A stretch of 64,000 nucleotides of DNA, taken from Pseudomonas sp. A-RE-19. Its GTDB lineage: Bacteria; Pseudomonadota; Gammaproteobacteria; Pseudomonadales; Pseudomonadaceae. This document shows, piece after piece, positions 17,572-25,791 of this stretch; position 1 is the first letter of the stretch; the number at the start of each line of letters is the position of its first letter. The translations under genes were made by a program, and so were the position numbers. The stretch lies in assembly GCF_019956555.1 (NCBI RefSeq), contig NZ_JAHBDQ010000071.1, positions 151,621-215,620 of the forward strand, given 5' to 3'. The notes under the pieces are model-generated. The model saw only the letters and a list, made by a program, of their open reading frames with translations, ran no database searches and was not told where the DNA came from.

Positions 17572-18533
17572 TGAAGATTGGCCGGCCAGTCAATGGGAGC
17601 GGTGCGCACGTAGCCATTACCGGGCATCCCCGGTTTGGCCTGGGGCACGGCGCTGGGTTGGGTCAGGCGTAGCTTGACCCGAAACACCAGTTTCTGACGC
17701 TCGTCGCGGGTTTCGACTTCTTTGGGCGTGAATTGCGATTTGGCCGCCACGAAACTGATTTTCGCCGGCAACGGCTGGCCGGGCAGGGCGTCCAGCAAAA
17801 TCCGCGCGTCATCGCCGACCGCCAGGCGTCCGGCCACGGATGCCGCTAGATAGAGGTTCATGTACTGGTCGTTCGGGTCGATCAGCAGCAATACCCGTCC
17901 ACCGGCGCCGAGCACTTCACCGGGTTCGGCCATGCGAAGCTGAATCACTCCGTCGATGGGGGCCCGCAAGCTGCTGTCGTCAATTTCGCTGGTTAACTGA
18001 GCGACTTGTGCCTGTGCCGCGCCAATGGCTGCGCCAACGGCGGACTCCTGCGCGCGGGCCGCGGTAACGGCTGCGTTGCCGGTGTCGAAGCGTGACTGCT
18101 GCTGGTCGATGATCTGGCCACTGGCGAACCCGCGCTTGAACAATTCCTGGGAGCGTTTGAGTTCTTGATGGGCAAGCAACTGCTCGCTCTGGCGCAGTTG
18201 CACATTGGCCTGGGCGGCGGAGAGGTTTTCCCGGGCGCGTATCACTTCGGCTTCGGCCTGGTGGCGCTGGGCTTCGAGGGTGCGGGTGTCCATGCGGGCC
18301 AGCAGTTGGCCTTTGGTCACCTTGTCGCCTTCGTCCACCAGTACTTCAGCCAGCCGGCCGGGTGTCTTGCTGGCGATCTGCACTTCAGTGGCTTCAAGCC
18401 GGCCATTACCGACATACAATCCTGCAGGCAGTCGGTTAAGCGTCGACTTCCAGTAACCAAATCCCCCAGCGGCCAGTAGCAAAGCCCCCAGTAGAAAAAC
18501 GAAAAAAAGCGAGGAACGGCTGTGCGTCGACAT
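17568..18533 (-). CDS. HlyD-family periplasmic adaptor of the ABC exporter
   Basis: A 321-residue membrane-fusion protein: one N-terminal anchor (SLFFVFLLGALLLAAGGFGYW), a split lipoyl half (ATEVQIASKTPGRLAEVLVD), a long coiled coil (residues about 85-190, rich in Gln, Ala and Glu), the second lipoyl half (SLRAPIDGVIQLRMAEPGE) and a beta-barrel. It links the inner-membrane exporter to an outer-membrane channel. No TolC-type gene is nearby, so the channel must be supplied elsewhere. It is the first gene of the three-gene operon. Confidence 0.9.
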   Translation of the reverse strand: MSTHSRSSLFFVFLLGALLLAAGGFGYWKSTLNRLPAGLYVGNGRLEATEVQIASKTPGRLAEVLVDEGDKVTKGQLLARMDTRTLEAQRHQAEAEVIRARENLSAAQANVQLRQSEQLLAHQELKRSQELFKRGFASGQIIDQQQSRFDTGNAAVTAARAQESAVGAAIGAAQAQVAQLTSEIDDSSLRAPIDGVIQLRMAEPGEVLGAGGRVLLLIDPNDQYMNLYLAASVAGRLAVGDDARILLDALPGQPLPAKISFVAAKSQFTPKEVETRDERQKLVFRVKLRLTQPSAVPQAKPGMPGNGYVRTAPIDWPANLQ

Positions 18534-18662
18534 GTCGGCATCCTGCGTCTGTAGCGTCGTAGTCTGACAGGCAAGCGCCTGGGCGACTTGATGTCAGTCA
18601 ACTGAGGGTCAAGCCTGACCGATCGGTAAGGTAAACCAGAGTGACGGGCGGTTCTGCTTTAT

Positions 18663-19112
18663 TTAGCGCAGACCAAGCACCGCAGCCCATTGCTCGGCTG
18701 TCACCGGCATCACCGACAGTCGCGAACCTTTCTGTACCAGTGGCATCTGCGCCAGCGCCGCTTGCTGCTTCAGATAGTCCAGCTTCAGAACGTTGGAAAA
18801 CGTTTTGACGTGAGCCACATCGATCGCGCTCCAGGCGTTTTTCTCCTGGGTGGCTTTCGGGTCGAAGTAATGACTCTCCGGCTCCAGTGCCGTCGGGTCC
18901 GGGTACGCCGCCTCGACAATCTTGCCGATCCCGGCAATCCCTGGCTCAGGGCAGCTGGAATGGTAGAAAAAGAACTCATCCCCCACCGCCATGGTTCGCA
19001 GAAAATTCCGCGCCTGATAGTTACGAACCCCGTCCCAGCGCGCTCGGCCAAGCTTCTCCAGATCTTGGATCGAGAACTCGTCCGGCTCGGATTTCATCAG
19101 CCAATAGGCCAT
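18663..19112 (-). CDS. EVE-domain protein
   Basis: A 149-residue cytoplasmic protein that is one EVE domain. MAYWLMKSEPDEFSIQDL is the classic start, followed by WDGVRNYQARNFLR and FFFYHSS, then DPKATQEKNAW. EVE domains share the PUA fold and bind modified bases in RNA or DNA. The ATG at 19112 has AAGGAG before it. In this chromosomal neighbourhood it commonly accompanies the 6S RNA and cyclo-ligase genes, with no sign here that it belongs to a defence cassette. Confidence 0.9.
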   Translation of the reverse strand: MAYWLMKSEPDEFSIQDLEKLGRARWDGVRNYQARNFLRTMAVGDEFFFYHSSCPEPGIAGIGKIVEAAYPDPTALEPESHYFDPKATQEKNAWSAIDVAHVKTFSNVLKLDYLKQQAALAQMPLVQKGSRLSVMPVTAEQWAAVLGLR

Positions 19113-19312
19113 GTTTTTTGCTCCTTGCGAGGTAGTGGCAAACTTGTCGGGCAATTTTATGACAAACCGACAGTCGGTTGACGCCAGCGTTTGCGTGTCG
19201 GTTCACGTTGTCGCAAAATGCCGGCCTTCCAAGCTTGACGCTGCTGCACGGCCTACACCTAAACGGAAACCGCTGCTGTCATCGTGTTGATGTGCCTTGA
19301 GGGGGGCAATCG

Positions 19313-19462
19313 ATGAAACGCAAACCGGATTTACTATGGATATTGGTTATTTTGTTCGGTTTGGGCGTCGTGACCACCGGCTATGCCCAAAGCCTGTGGG
19401 CCAACAAAACCGATGCGCCCATCGAGATTGCGCAGCAACAGCCGCCGGCTTTCAAACGCTGA
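19313..19462 (+). CDS. Small single-pass membrane protein, 49 aa
   Basis: Reads MKRKPDLLWILVILFGLGV and continues to residue 49, with one hydrophobic segment at residues about 8-26 preceded by basic residues and followed by a polar tail rich in Gln and Pro. A strong GGGGGG ribosome site lies 5-10 bases before the ATG. It reads away from the EVE gene and towards the cyclo-ligase gene. I believe similar small ORFs occur here in other Pseudomonas, but no function is known to me. Confidence 0.65.
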   Translation: MKRKPDLLWILVILFGLGVVTTGYAQSLWANKTDAPIEIAQQQPPAFKR

Positions 19463-19497
19463 ACCTGTCTTTTGGACGCCGCTGACTTCAGTGGCGT

Positions 19498-20103
19498 CTA
19501 GTCCGCGAAATACCACGCCTTGTCCGTGACCGTTCCCTGCAGCGGCACATCCCAGCTCGCCTGAGCCAACCGTTGAACCTTCTGACATTCGTGGGCCAGG
19601 CCCAGCAGCGTCGGCTTGCGCCAGTTTTTGCGGCGCGCCAGGTACGCCAGGCTCCGATCGTAGAAACCACCGCCCATTCCCAGGCGTCCGCCGACATCGT
19701 CAAACCCCACCAGCGGCAGCAACACCAGGTCCAGCGCCCAGACCTTGCGTTGTAGGGCGATGTTGTGTCGTGGTTCGGGGATACGGAAGCGGTTGGGTTT
19801 GAGCTTTTCGCCGGGGCGAACCCGCTGGAATACCATTTTGGTGCGCGGCCAGGCACTGAGCACCGGCAGATACGTCGCCTTGCCCCGACGTTGTGCGGCA
19901 CGCATCAGCAGGCGCGGATCGATTTCACCGTCCATGGGCAGGTACAGAGAGATGTGTTTTGCGCGGCGGAACAGCGGGTGTTGGGCCAATTGCTTATACA
20001 GCCCGCGAGCGGCCTGGCGCTGCTGACTGGGTGTCAGTGCGCGGCGGGCCTTGCGCAGCATGCGTCGAAGTTGCGGGCGGGGCAGCAGCGCAGGTTCGGT
20101 CAT
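19498..20103 (-). CDS. 5-formyltetrahydrofolate cyclo-ligase
   Basis: A 201-residue enzyme that converts 5-formyl-THF to 5,10-methenyl-THF with ATP. The basic N-terminus QLRRMLRKARRAL and the nucleotide/substrate loop GGRLGMGGGFYDRSL are the family marks. The ATG at 20103 gives a protein of normal length; an earlier in-frame start would add 25 residues not seen in the family. It lies straight after the 6S RNA gene, as ygfA follows ssrS in E. coli, so some transcripts may run through from 6S RNA. The terminator between them argues that most do not. Confidence 0.92.
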   Translation of the reverse strand: MTEPALLPRPQLRRMLRKARRALTPSQQRQAARGLYKQLAQHPLFRRAKHISLYLPMDGEIDPRLLMRAAQRRGKATYLPVLSAWPRTKMVFQRVRPGEKLKPNRFRIPEPRHNIALQRKVWALDLVLLPLVGFDDVGGRLGMGGGFYDRSLAYLARRKNWRKPTLLGLAHECQKVQRLAQASWDVPLQGTVTDKAWYFAD

Positions 20104-20143
20104 GGATTCAGGCTTCGACAGTGCGAGTACTGAAAGCGTACCC

Positions 20144-20182
20144 GTAAAAAAGCCGATGCCGGTATTAAAAACCGGCATCGGA
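20144..20182 (-). terminator. Terminator after 6S RNA
   Basis: On the minus strand CCGATGCCGGT and ACCGGCATCGG form an 11-bp stem followed by TTTTTT. It sits just past the 3' end of the 6S RNA and before the cyclo-ligase start. Confidence 0.85.
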
Positions 20183-20189
20183 CTGAAAT

Positions 20190-20371
20190 CAGGCTCCCCG
20201 GATGAACCGCTGTCGACTTAGCCCTTGAACCCGAAAGTTCAAGGTGGAAGATGCAGTAGGCTTTAAGGCTTTCCGTCTAGCGGACATGCACACCAGCCCA
20301 ACGTGCAACCTCCAGGGTAGTGCGAATCGGCTCAGGGACGTCGTCAACTGGCAAGCACCCCAGGGAGTGAT
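20190..20371 (-). ncRNA. ssrS: 6S RNA
   Basis: About 180 bases on the minus strand between zapA and the cyclo-ligase gene. It fits 6S RNA by place (conserved zapA-ssrS-ygfA order), size and shape: the 5' end ACTCCCTGGGG pairs with CCGGGGAG near the 3' end, and internal halves pair around a large central bulge. 6S RNA mimics an open promoter and binds the housekeeping RNA polymerase in stationary phase. The 5' end is placed from the TATACT box just upstream; both ends are estimates within several bases. Confidence 0.88.
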
Positions 20372-20374
20372 GCG

Positions 20375-20380
20375 AGTATA
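20375..20380 (-). promoter_or_regulatory. 6S RNA -10 box
   Basis: TATACT on the minus strand lies about 7 bases before the predicted 5' end of 6S RNA. The -35 region is not obvious. Confidence 0.55.
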
Positions 20381-20399
20381 CCCCAAGCGGTCACGCGAA

Positions 20400-20717
20400 T
20401 CAGCCCTTGGTGACGTCCGGATCGGTGGCGAGTACCAGATCGACGCGGTCCAGCAGGTCGCGAACCTGCTCTCGGGTCGAGCCGCTGGCCTGTACATCCG
20501 GGCGTTCTTCCTTGTGCAGAAGATCGTGCGTGATGTTCAGGGCGGCCATCACGGCGATGCGGTCGGCGCCGATGACTTTGCCGCTGCTGCGGATTTCGCG
20601 CATCTTGCCGTCCAGATAACGAGCCGCGCTGATCAGGTTACTGCGCTCTTCCTGGGGGCAGATGATCGAATATTCTTTGTCGAGGATCTGCACGGTAACG
20701 CTATTGCTTGAACTCAT
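20400..20717 (-). CDS. zapA: Cell division protein ZapA
   Basis: A 105-residue protein that binds and bundles FtsZ. The N-terminal globular part has VTVQILDKEYSIICPQEE and YLDGKMREIR, then a helix with DRIAVMAALNITHDLL and a C-terminal coiled coil. These match ZapA in order and length. Its ATG overlaps the stop of the upstream coiled-coil gene by four bases, so the pair is coupled and may act together at the division ring. Confidence 0.93.
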   Translation of the reverse strand: MSSSNSVTVQILDKEYSIICPQEERSNLISAARYLDGKMREIRSSGKVIGADRIAVMAALNITHDLLHKEERPDVQASGSTREQVRDLLDRVDLVLATDPDVTKG

Positions 20718-20923
20718 GAGTCTTGCTCCAGGGCCTTGAGGCGCGAAATCATCGATTCGACCTTACGCCGGGCGATTTCATTTTTTTCAATGAGGTGCGC
20801 GCGTTCCTCGCGCCAGGTCTTTTCCTGAGCTAATAGGAGTCCGTTTTGACTCTTTAGTTGCTCGACTCGAGTAATTAGCAGTTCGAGTCTGGCCATCAGC
20901 GCTTGCAGGTCGGTGTCTTCCAT
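20714..20923 (-). CDS. Short coiled-coil protein (TIGR02449 family)
   Basis: A 69-residue, almost wholly helical protein (MEDTDLQALMARLELLITRV onwards) with heptad leucines throughout, no membrane segment and no cysteine. It is always next to zapA in Pseudomonas, and its size and coiled coil recall ZapB, the ZapA partner; that role is an inference. The ATG at 20923 gives the usual family start; a GTG 9 bases further upstream is possible. Confidence 0.8.
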   Translation of the reverse strand: MEDTDLQALMARLELLITRVEQLKSQNGLLLAQEKTWREERAHLIEKNEIARRKVESMISRLKALEQDS

Positions 20924-20958
20924 TGTGTCCACTGGTTGTGTCTGATGGGTGGCAGGCT

Positions 20959-21090
20959 CTGTACAAAACTGCCTGCGCGTCGATCATGCTGCGTTAAAAA
21001 CAGGCTCGCAATGCTCATGTAGGGCCCTACACTCCGCTTGCTCGCCTGTTTTTGCCTTGCCTGATCGCCGCTCGGCGAGTTTTCGTACAG
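20959..21090. repeat. 132-bp imperfect palindromic element
   Basis: The element begins CTGTAC and ends GTACAG, and the exact centre is GGGCCC at 21022-21027. Each half is 66 bases. The halves match at the ends (CTGTAC, AAA), in the middle (AAAAACAGGC on both sides, 38-47 bases from each end) and at the core (GTAGGG). It fills the space between the divergent coiled-coil gene and yecA. The form is that of a small non-autonomous repeat; no target duplication is obvious. Confidence 0.7.
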
Positions 21091-21190
21091 GCCTGGCTGG
21101 CGGACAGCCTTTAATAGTCTTGGCGAGTCTGTCGATGTAGGATACAAGGCCTTCATTCTAGACATAGCGCCGTCTGGCGCCTAGCTGCCC

Positions 21191-21751
21191 ATGACCATTC
21201 AGAATTCCCCGTACAAAGCCTTCGCCACGCTGCTGACTTCCAGCGGCCATAACGTCTCGCCTGCCGAACTGCATGGCCTGCTGCTCGGCCGCAGTTGCGC
21301 CGGTGCCGGCTTCGATGCCGAAGGTTGGCTGGTTGATGCCGCCGAGTTGCTTGAAGGCGAGCCGCAAGACAACGTTCGCAATGCTTTGATCGGCCTGCAA
21401 GAGATGGTCAAGGGTGAGCTCACCGGCGACGACGTGACAGTCGTTCTGCTGCTACCGACCGATGACGAGCCACTGGCTGACCGTGCCGCTGCACTGGGCC
21501 AATGGTGCCAGGGCTTTCTCAGCGGGTTCGGCCTGAACTGCCGTGATAGCAGCATGCTGAGCACCGAGGCCACTGAAGTATTGCAGGATCTGGCCGCCAT
21601 CTCCCAGGTACAAGACGCCCTGGAAGAGTCCGACGACGGCGAAAGCGATTACATGGAGGTCATGGAGTACCTGCGCGTCGCACCGCTGCTGCTGTTCTCC
21701 GAAACCAAAAAAGCGGACGTGCCGCCAGCCGCCAAACCGTCGTTGCATTAA
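21191..21751 (+). CDS. YecA/UPF0149 family protein
   Basis: A 186-residue cytoplasmic protein, mostly helical, of the UPF0149 family. It keeps the family marks SPAELHGLLLGRSCAG near residues 23-38 and GQWCQGFLSGFGL near residue 102, and has an acidic segment (EESDDGESDYMEVMEYLRV). It lacks the C-terminal SEC-C zinc motif that longer YecA proteins carry. It heads the run yecA-pepP-ubiH-ubiI, the order seen in many gammaproteobacteria. Its function is not established. Confidence 0.88.
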   Translation: MTIQNSPYKAFATLLTSSGHNVSPAELHGLLLGRSCAGAGFDAEGWLVDAAELLEGEPQDNVRNALIGLQEMVKGELTGDDVTVVLLLPTDDEPLADRAAALGQWCQGFLSGFGLNCRDSSMLSTEATEVLQDLAAISQVQDALEESDDGESDYMEVMEYLRVAPLLLFSETKKADVPPAAKPSLH

Positions 21752-21778
21752 TCGCGTGCCAGGGAAAGCCATCTGCCC

Positions 21779-23113
21779 ATGATTCATATCCCGAAATCGG
21801 AATACAGCCGTCGCCGCAAGGCCCTGATGGCGCAGATGGAACCCAACAGCATCGCCATCCTGCCCGCCGCCGCGGTGGCCATCCGCAACCGCGATGTCGA
21901 GCACGTCTACCGTCAGGACAGCGACTTCCAGTACCTCAGCGGTTTCCCCGAGCCTCAAGCCGTCATCGTTTTGATGCCCGGCCGTGAGCATGGCGAATAC
22001 GTGCTGTTTTGCCGGGAACGCAATGCCGAGCGGGAACTGTGGGACGGCCTGCGCGCCGGCCAGGAAGGCGCGATCCGCGACTTTGGCGCCGACGACGCCT
22101 TCCCCATCACCGACATCGACGACATTCTGCCGGGCCTGATCGAAGGTCGCGACCGGGTGTATTCGGCCATGGGCAGCAACCCCGAATTTGACCGGCACCT
22201 GATGGACTGGATCAACGTGATCCGCTCTAAAGCGCACCTCGGCGCCCAGCCGCCGAACGAATTCGTTGCCCTGGATCATCTGCTTCACGACATGCGCCTG
22301 TATAAATCGGCGGCAGAAGTGAAAGTGATGCGCGAAGCCGCACGGATTTCTTCCCAGGCCCATATTCGTGCGATGCAGGCCAGCCGTGCCGGTTTGCATG
22401 AATTCAGCCTCGAAGCCGAGATCGATTATGAATTCCGCAAGGGCGGGGCGAAGATGCCGGCGTATGGCTCGATCGTCGCCTCGGGGCGCAACAGCTGCAT
22501 CCTGCATTACCAGCAGAATGACGCGGTGCTCAAGGACGGCGATCTGGTGCTGATCGACGCCGGTTGCGAGATCGACTGCTACGCCAGCGACATCACCCGC
22601 ACCTGGCCGGTCAACGGCAAGTATTCACCGGAGCAGAAGGCGATCTACGAGTTGGTGCTGGCTTCCCAGGAAGCGGCGTTTGCCGAAATCGCCCCAGACA
22701 AACATTGGAATCAGGCACACGAAGCCACGGTCCGGGTCATTACCTCCGGGCTGGTGAAGTTGGGCCTGTTGCAGGGCGACGTCGACGAGTTGATTGCCAG
22801 TGAAGCCTATAAAGCGTTTTACATGCACCGCGCCGGCCACTGGCTGGGCATGGATGTGCACGACGTCGGCGAGTACAAGGTCGGCGGCGAATGGCGCGTG
22901 CTGGAAGTTGGCATGGCGTTGACCGTGGAACCGGGTATTTACATTGCTCCGGACAACCAGAGTGTGGCGAAGAAATGGCGCGGCATTGGCGTGCGCATTG
23001 AGGACGATGTGGTGGTCACCAAAACCGGTTGTGAAATCCTGACTAACGGCGTGCCGAAAACGGTCGCCGAGATCGAAGCCTTGATGGCCGCCGCACGGAC
23101 ACAAGCGGCATGA
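21779..23113 (+). CDS. pepP: Xaa-Pro aminopeptidase P
   Basis: A 444-residue metallopeptidase that removes the first residue from peptides with proline in second place. The N-terminal creatinase-like domain is followed by the pita-bread catalytic domain. The manganese ligands are visible: Asp in LIDAGCEID, Asp in ASDITRTWP, His in HRAGHWLGMDVHD, and Glu in LTVEPGIY and RIEDDV. The length matches E. coli PepP. The stop shares four bases with ubiH (ATGA), so they are coupled. Confidence 0.95.
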   Translation: MIHIPKSEYSRRRKALMAQMEPNSIAILPAAAVAIRNRDVEHVYRQDSDFQYLSGFPEPQAVIVLMPGREHGEYVLFCRERNAERELWDGLRAGQEGAIRDFGADDAFPITDIDDILPGLIEGRDRVYSAMGSNPEFDRHLMDWINVIRSKAHLGAQPPNEFVALDHLLHDMRLYKSAAEVKVMREAARISSQAHIRAMQASRAGLHEFSLEAEIDYEFRKGGAKMPAYGSIVASGRNSCILHYQQNDAVLKDGDLVLIDAGCEIDCYASDITRTWPVNGKYSPEQKAIYELVLASQEAAFAEIAPDKHWNQAHEATVRVITSGLVKLGLLQGDVDELIASEAYKAFYMHRAGHWLGMDVHDVGEYKVGGEWRVLEVGMALTVEPGIYIAPDNQSVAKKWRGIGVRIEDDVVVTKTGCEILTNGVPKTVAEIEALMAAARTQAA

Positions 23114-24297
23114 GTCGAGTCAATCTGGCAATCATCGGCGGTGGCCTGGTCGGCGCCAGTCTGGCGTTGGCGTTGCAGGCCGGGGCCAAGGCCCGGGGCT
23201 GGAAGATCGTGCTGATCGAACCGTTTGCTCCCGGCGACAGCTATCAACCGAGTTATGACGCCCGTTCTTCGGCGCTGTCCTTCGGTGCCCGGCAGATTTA
23301 TCAACGGCTGGGCGTGTGGCAGGAAATCTCCCGCCGCGCCGAGCCGATCAAGCAGATTCATGTCTCCGACCGTGGGCGTTTCTCCACCGCGCGGCTGTCG
23401 GCGATGGAAGAGGGCGTTCCGGCATTGGGTTATGTGGTGGAAAACGCCTGGCTCGGCCAATGCCTCTGGCAAGGTCTGGACAAGGACGTGATCAGTTGGC
23501 GTTGCCCGGCGGAAGTCACCCGCATGGAACCACTGACCGACGGCTATCGCCTGACCCTCAACGATGAAACCATCCTGGAATGCGACCTTGCGGTGCTCGC
23601 CGATGGCGGCCGTTCCGGCCTGCGGGAGCAACTGGGGATCGGCATCAAGAAGCGCCCGTACAACCAGAGCGCGCTGATCGCCAACATCACCCCGAGTGAA
23701 GCGCACAACGGCATGGCCTTCGAACGCTTCACCGATGACGGCCCGATGGCTTTGTTACCGCTGCCGGAAAACCGTTGCGCCCTGGTCTGGACTCGTCTGG
23801 GCATGGATGCGCAACGGCTGGCGGCCCTTGATGACCGCAGCTTTCTCACTGAGCTGCAGGGCATATTCGGTTATCGCCTCGGCACGTTGAAACAGGTTGG
23901 CGCACGGCATTTGTATCCGTTGTCGCTGATCGAAGCCGAGGAACAAGTCCGCCCGCACCTGGCGATCCTCGGCAACGCTGCCCACAGCCTGCATCCGATC
24001 GCCGGGCAGGGTTTCAACCTGTCGTTGCGTGACGCCCAGGCGCTGGCCGACAGTTTGTTGGGCAGCGAGACAGGGCCCGGCGATTTCGCCACCTTGCAGG
24101 CCTATCGCGAGCGTCAGCGTCTGGACCAGAGCCTGACCGTGGGTTTTTCCGATCAGGTCACCCGCTTGTTCGGCAGCACCCAGCCACTGGTTTCCCTGGG
24201 CCGCAACATCGGCCTGCTCGGCCTCGATCTGTTGCCGCCGGCCAAACGCTGGTTCGCTCGTCAGGCCATGGGGCTGGGCACGCGTCCCGATGCTTAG
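23110..24297 (+). CDS. ubiH: 2-octaprenyl-6-methoxyphenol hydroxylase
   Basis: A 395-residue FAD monooxygenase that adds one of the ring hydroxyls in ubiquinone synthesis. Seen are the FAD-binding GGGLVGASLALAL, the middle motif LAVLADGGRSGLRE, and the second FAD motif AILGNAAHSLHPIAGQGF. It is the first of two related hydroxylases in this operon. A 44-codon gene overlaps its last eight bases. The choice between ubiH and ubiI rests on gene order (first after pepP) as well as sequence. Confidence 0.92.
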   Translation: MSRVNLAIIGGGLVGASLALALQAGAKARGWKIVLIEPFAPGDSYQPSYDARSSALSFGARQIYQRLGVWQEISRRAEPIKQIHVSDRGRFSTARLSAMEEGVPALGYVVENAWLGQCLWQGLDKDVISWRCPAEVTRMEPLTDGYRLTLNDETILECDLAVLADGGRSGLREQLGIGIKKRPYNQSALIANITPSEAHNGMAFERFTDDGPMALLPLPENRCALVWTRLGMDAQRLAALDDRSFLTELQGIFGYRLGTLKQVGARHLYPLSLIEAEEQVRPHLAILGNAAHSLHPIAGQGFNLSLRDAQALADSLLGSETGPGDFATLQAYRERQRLDQSLTVGFSDQVTRLFGSTQPLVSLGRNIGLLGLDLLPPAKRWFARQAMGLGTRPDA

Positions 24298-24424
24298 GTG
24301 GTTGCAGCAAAAACCGGGCAGGGCGCACCTGCAGGTCGATATTCACAACGGCGCGGGCGCCTTGTTGGCGCGGGTCGAAAAATACCTTTACGTGCGGCTC
24401 AAGCCGCAAGCGAGACAGGCTTAA
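24290..24424 (+). CDS. Small protein of 44 aa between ubiH and ubiI
   Basis: Begins with MLRWLQQKPGRAHLQ inside the end of ubiH (8-base overlap) and stops 3 bases before ubiI. The sequence is basic, with no membrane segment or cysteine. The tight packing and spacing suggest it is a real coupled gene; I recall an unnamed small ORF at the same place in P. aeruginosa. No function can be assigned. Confidence 0.55.
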   Translation: MLRWLQQKPGRAHLQVDIHNGAGALLARVEKYLYVRLKPQARQA

Positions 24425-24427
24425 AGC

Positions 24428-25651
24428 ATGGAAATGCGCGCAGATCTGCTGATTGTCGGGGCCGGAATGGTCGGCAGTGCCCTGGCGCTGGCGTTACAAA
24501 ACAGCGGGCTCGAAGTCCTGCTGCTGGACGGTAGCCCCTTGAGCGTCAAACCCTTCGATGGGCAGGCACCGTTCGAACCGCGAGTGAGTGCCTTGTCGGC
24601 GGCCAGCCAGCGGATTCTTGAGCGTCTGGGTGTCTGGGATGGCATCACCCAGCGACGCAGCAGCCCCTATACCGACATGCACGTCTGGGATGGCAGCGGC
24701 ACGGGGCAAATTCATTTCTCGGCGACCAGTGTGCATGCCGAAGTGTTGGGGCATATCGTCGAAAACCGCGTGGTTCAAGACGCCTTGCTCGACCGACTGC
24801 ACGACTGCGACCTCGGGATGCTGGCCAATGCGCGTCTGGAGCAGATGCGCCGCTCCGGTGATGACTGGCTGCTGACCCTGGCCGATGGCCGCACTTTGCG
24901 TGCACCGTTGGTGATCGCCGCGGATGGCGCCAACTCGGCCGTTCGGCGCCTGACCGGCGTTGCGACCCGCGAGTGGGATTACATGCACCACGCGATCGTT
25001 ACCAGTGTGCGCAGCTCAAAACCTCATCGAATGACCGCCTGGCAGCGTTTCACCGACAACGGCCCGCTGGCGTTTCTGCCGCTGGAACGGGACGGTCAAC
25101 AGGATTGGTGTTCGATCGTCTGGTCCACCACGCCGAGCGAAGCCGAACGCCTGATGGCTCTGGACGACGAAGGCTTCTGCAAGGAACTGGAGCGGGCCTT
25201 CGAAGGCTGTCTTGGCACGGTGCTCAGCGCTGACCCGCGCCTGTGCGTGCCGCTGCGTCAGCGTCATGCCAAGCGTTACGTGGCTGAAGGCCTGGCGCTG
25301 ATCGGCGATGCGGCCCACACCATCCACCCGTTGGCGGGGCAGGGTGTGAACCTCGGTTTTCTCGATGCTGCGGTGCTGGCCGAAGTGCTGCTGCAAGCGG
25401 CCGATCGCGGCGAGCGGTTGGCGGACGTGAAAGTGCTCAGTCGCTACGAGCGTCGGCGCATGCCCCACAACCTGGCGTTGATGGCGGCGATGGAAGGGTT
25501 CGAGCGCTTGTTCCAGGCCGATCCGTTGCCGGTGCGCTGGTTGCGTAATACCGGTTTGAAGATGGTCGATCAGATGCCCGAGGCCAAGGCGTTGTTTGTG
25601 CGCGAGGCGCTTGGGTTGATCGGGGATCTGCCGGCGTTGGCCAAGGCCTGA
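24428..25651 (+). CDS. ubiI: Ubiquinone hydroxylase UbiI/VisC
   Basis: A 407-residue FAD monooxygenase, paralogue of the upstream UbiH. It carries LLIVGAGMVGSALALALQ, the middle motif VIAADGANSAVRRLTG, and GLALIGDAAHTIHPLAGQG near residues 286-304. UbiI catalyses the C5 hydroxylation of the ubiquinone ring under aerobic growth. An alternative start six bases downstream (third codon) is possible. It closes the yecA-pepP-ubiH-ubiI run. Confidence 0.9.
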   Translation: MEMRADLLIVGAGMVGSALALALQNSGLEVLLLDGSPLSVKPFDGQAPFEPRVSALSAASQRILERLGVWDGITQRRSSPYTDMHVWDGSGTGQIHFSATSVHAEVLGHIVENRVVQDALLDRLHDCDLGMLANARLEQMRRSGDDWLLTLADGRTLRAPLVIAADGANSAVRRLTGVATREWDYMHHAIVTSVRSSKPHRMTAWQRFTDNGPLAFLPLERDGQQDWCSIVWSTTPSEAERLMALDDEGFCKELERAFEGCLGTVLSADPRLCVPLRQRHAKRYVAEGLALIGDAAHTIHPLAGQGVNLGFLDAAVLAEVLLQAADRGERLADVKVLSRYERRRMPHNLALMAAMEGFERLFQADPLPVRWLRNTGLKMVDQMPEAKALFVREALGLIGDLPALAKA

Positions 25652-25741
25652 AGCGGGCATGCCCCCTCGCCACATTTGTCATTCATTCGGTTGTGCAACA
25701 TCCGGTAACGCCTCCGCTAACTGTTCGATTGAGAAGCGAAA

Positions 25742-25756
25742 TGTGAGTCCTTATCA
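25742..25756 (+). promoter_or_regulatory. Weak Fur-box candidate
   Basis: TGTGAGTCCTTATCA matches the 7-1-7 Fur model at 10 of 14 informative positions, with the right half best (CTTATCA). It lies 36 bases before the ferric-iron binding-protein gene, where a Fur operator would be expected. Confidence 0.3.
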
Positions 25757-25791
25757 TTTGGCATCACTTCCCCACTCGAGAGACCGCTTCC

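Noticed and set aside
19021..20110. EVE protein as part of a defence island
   Set aside because: The neighbours are housekeeping genes (cyclo-ligase, 6S RNA, zapA) in conserved order; no restriction, toxin or nuclease genes are nearby.
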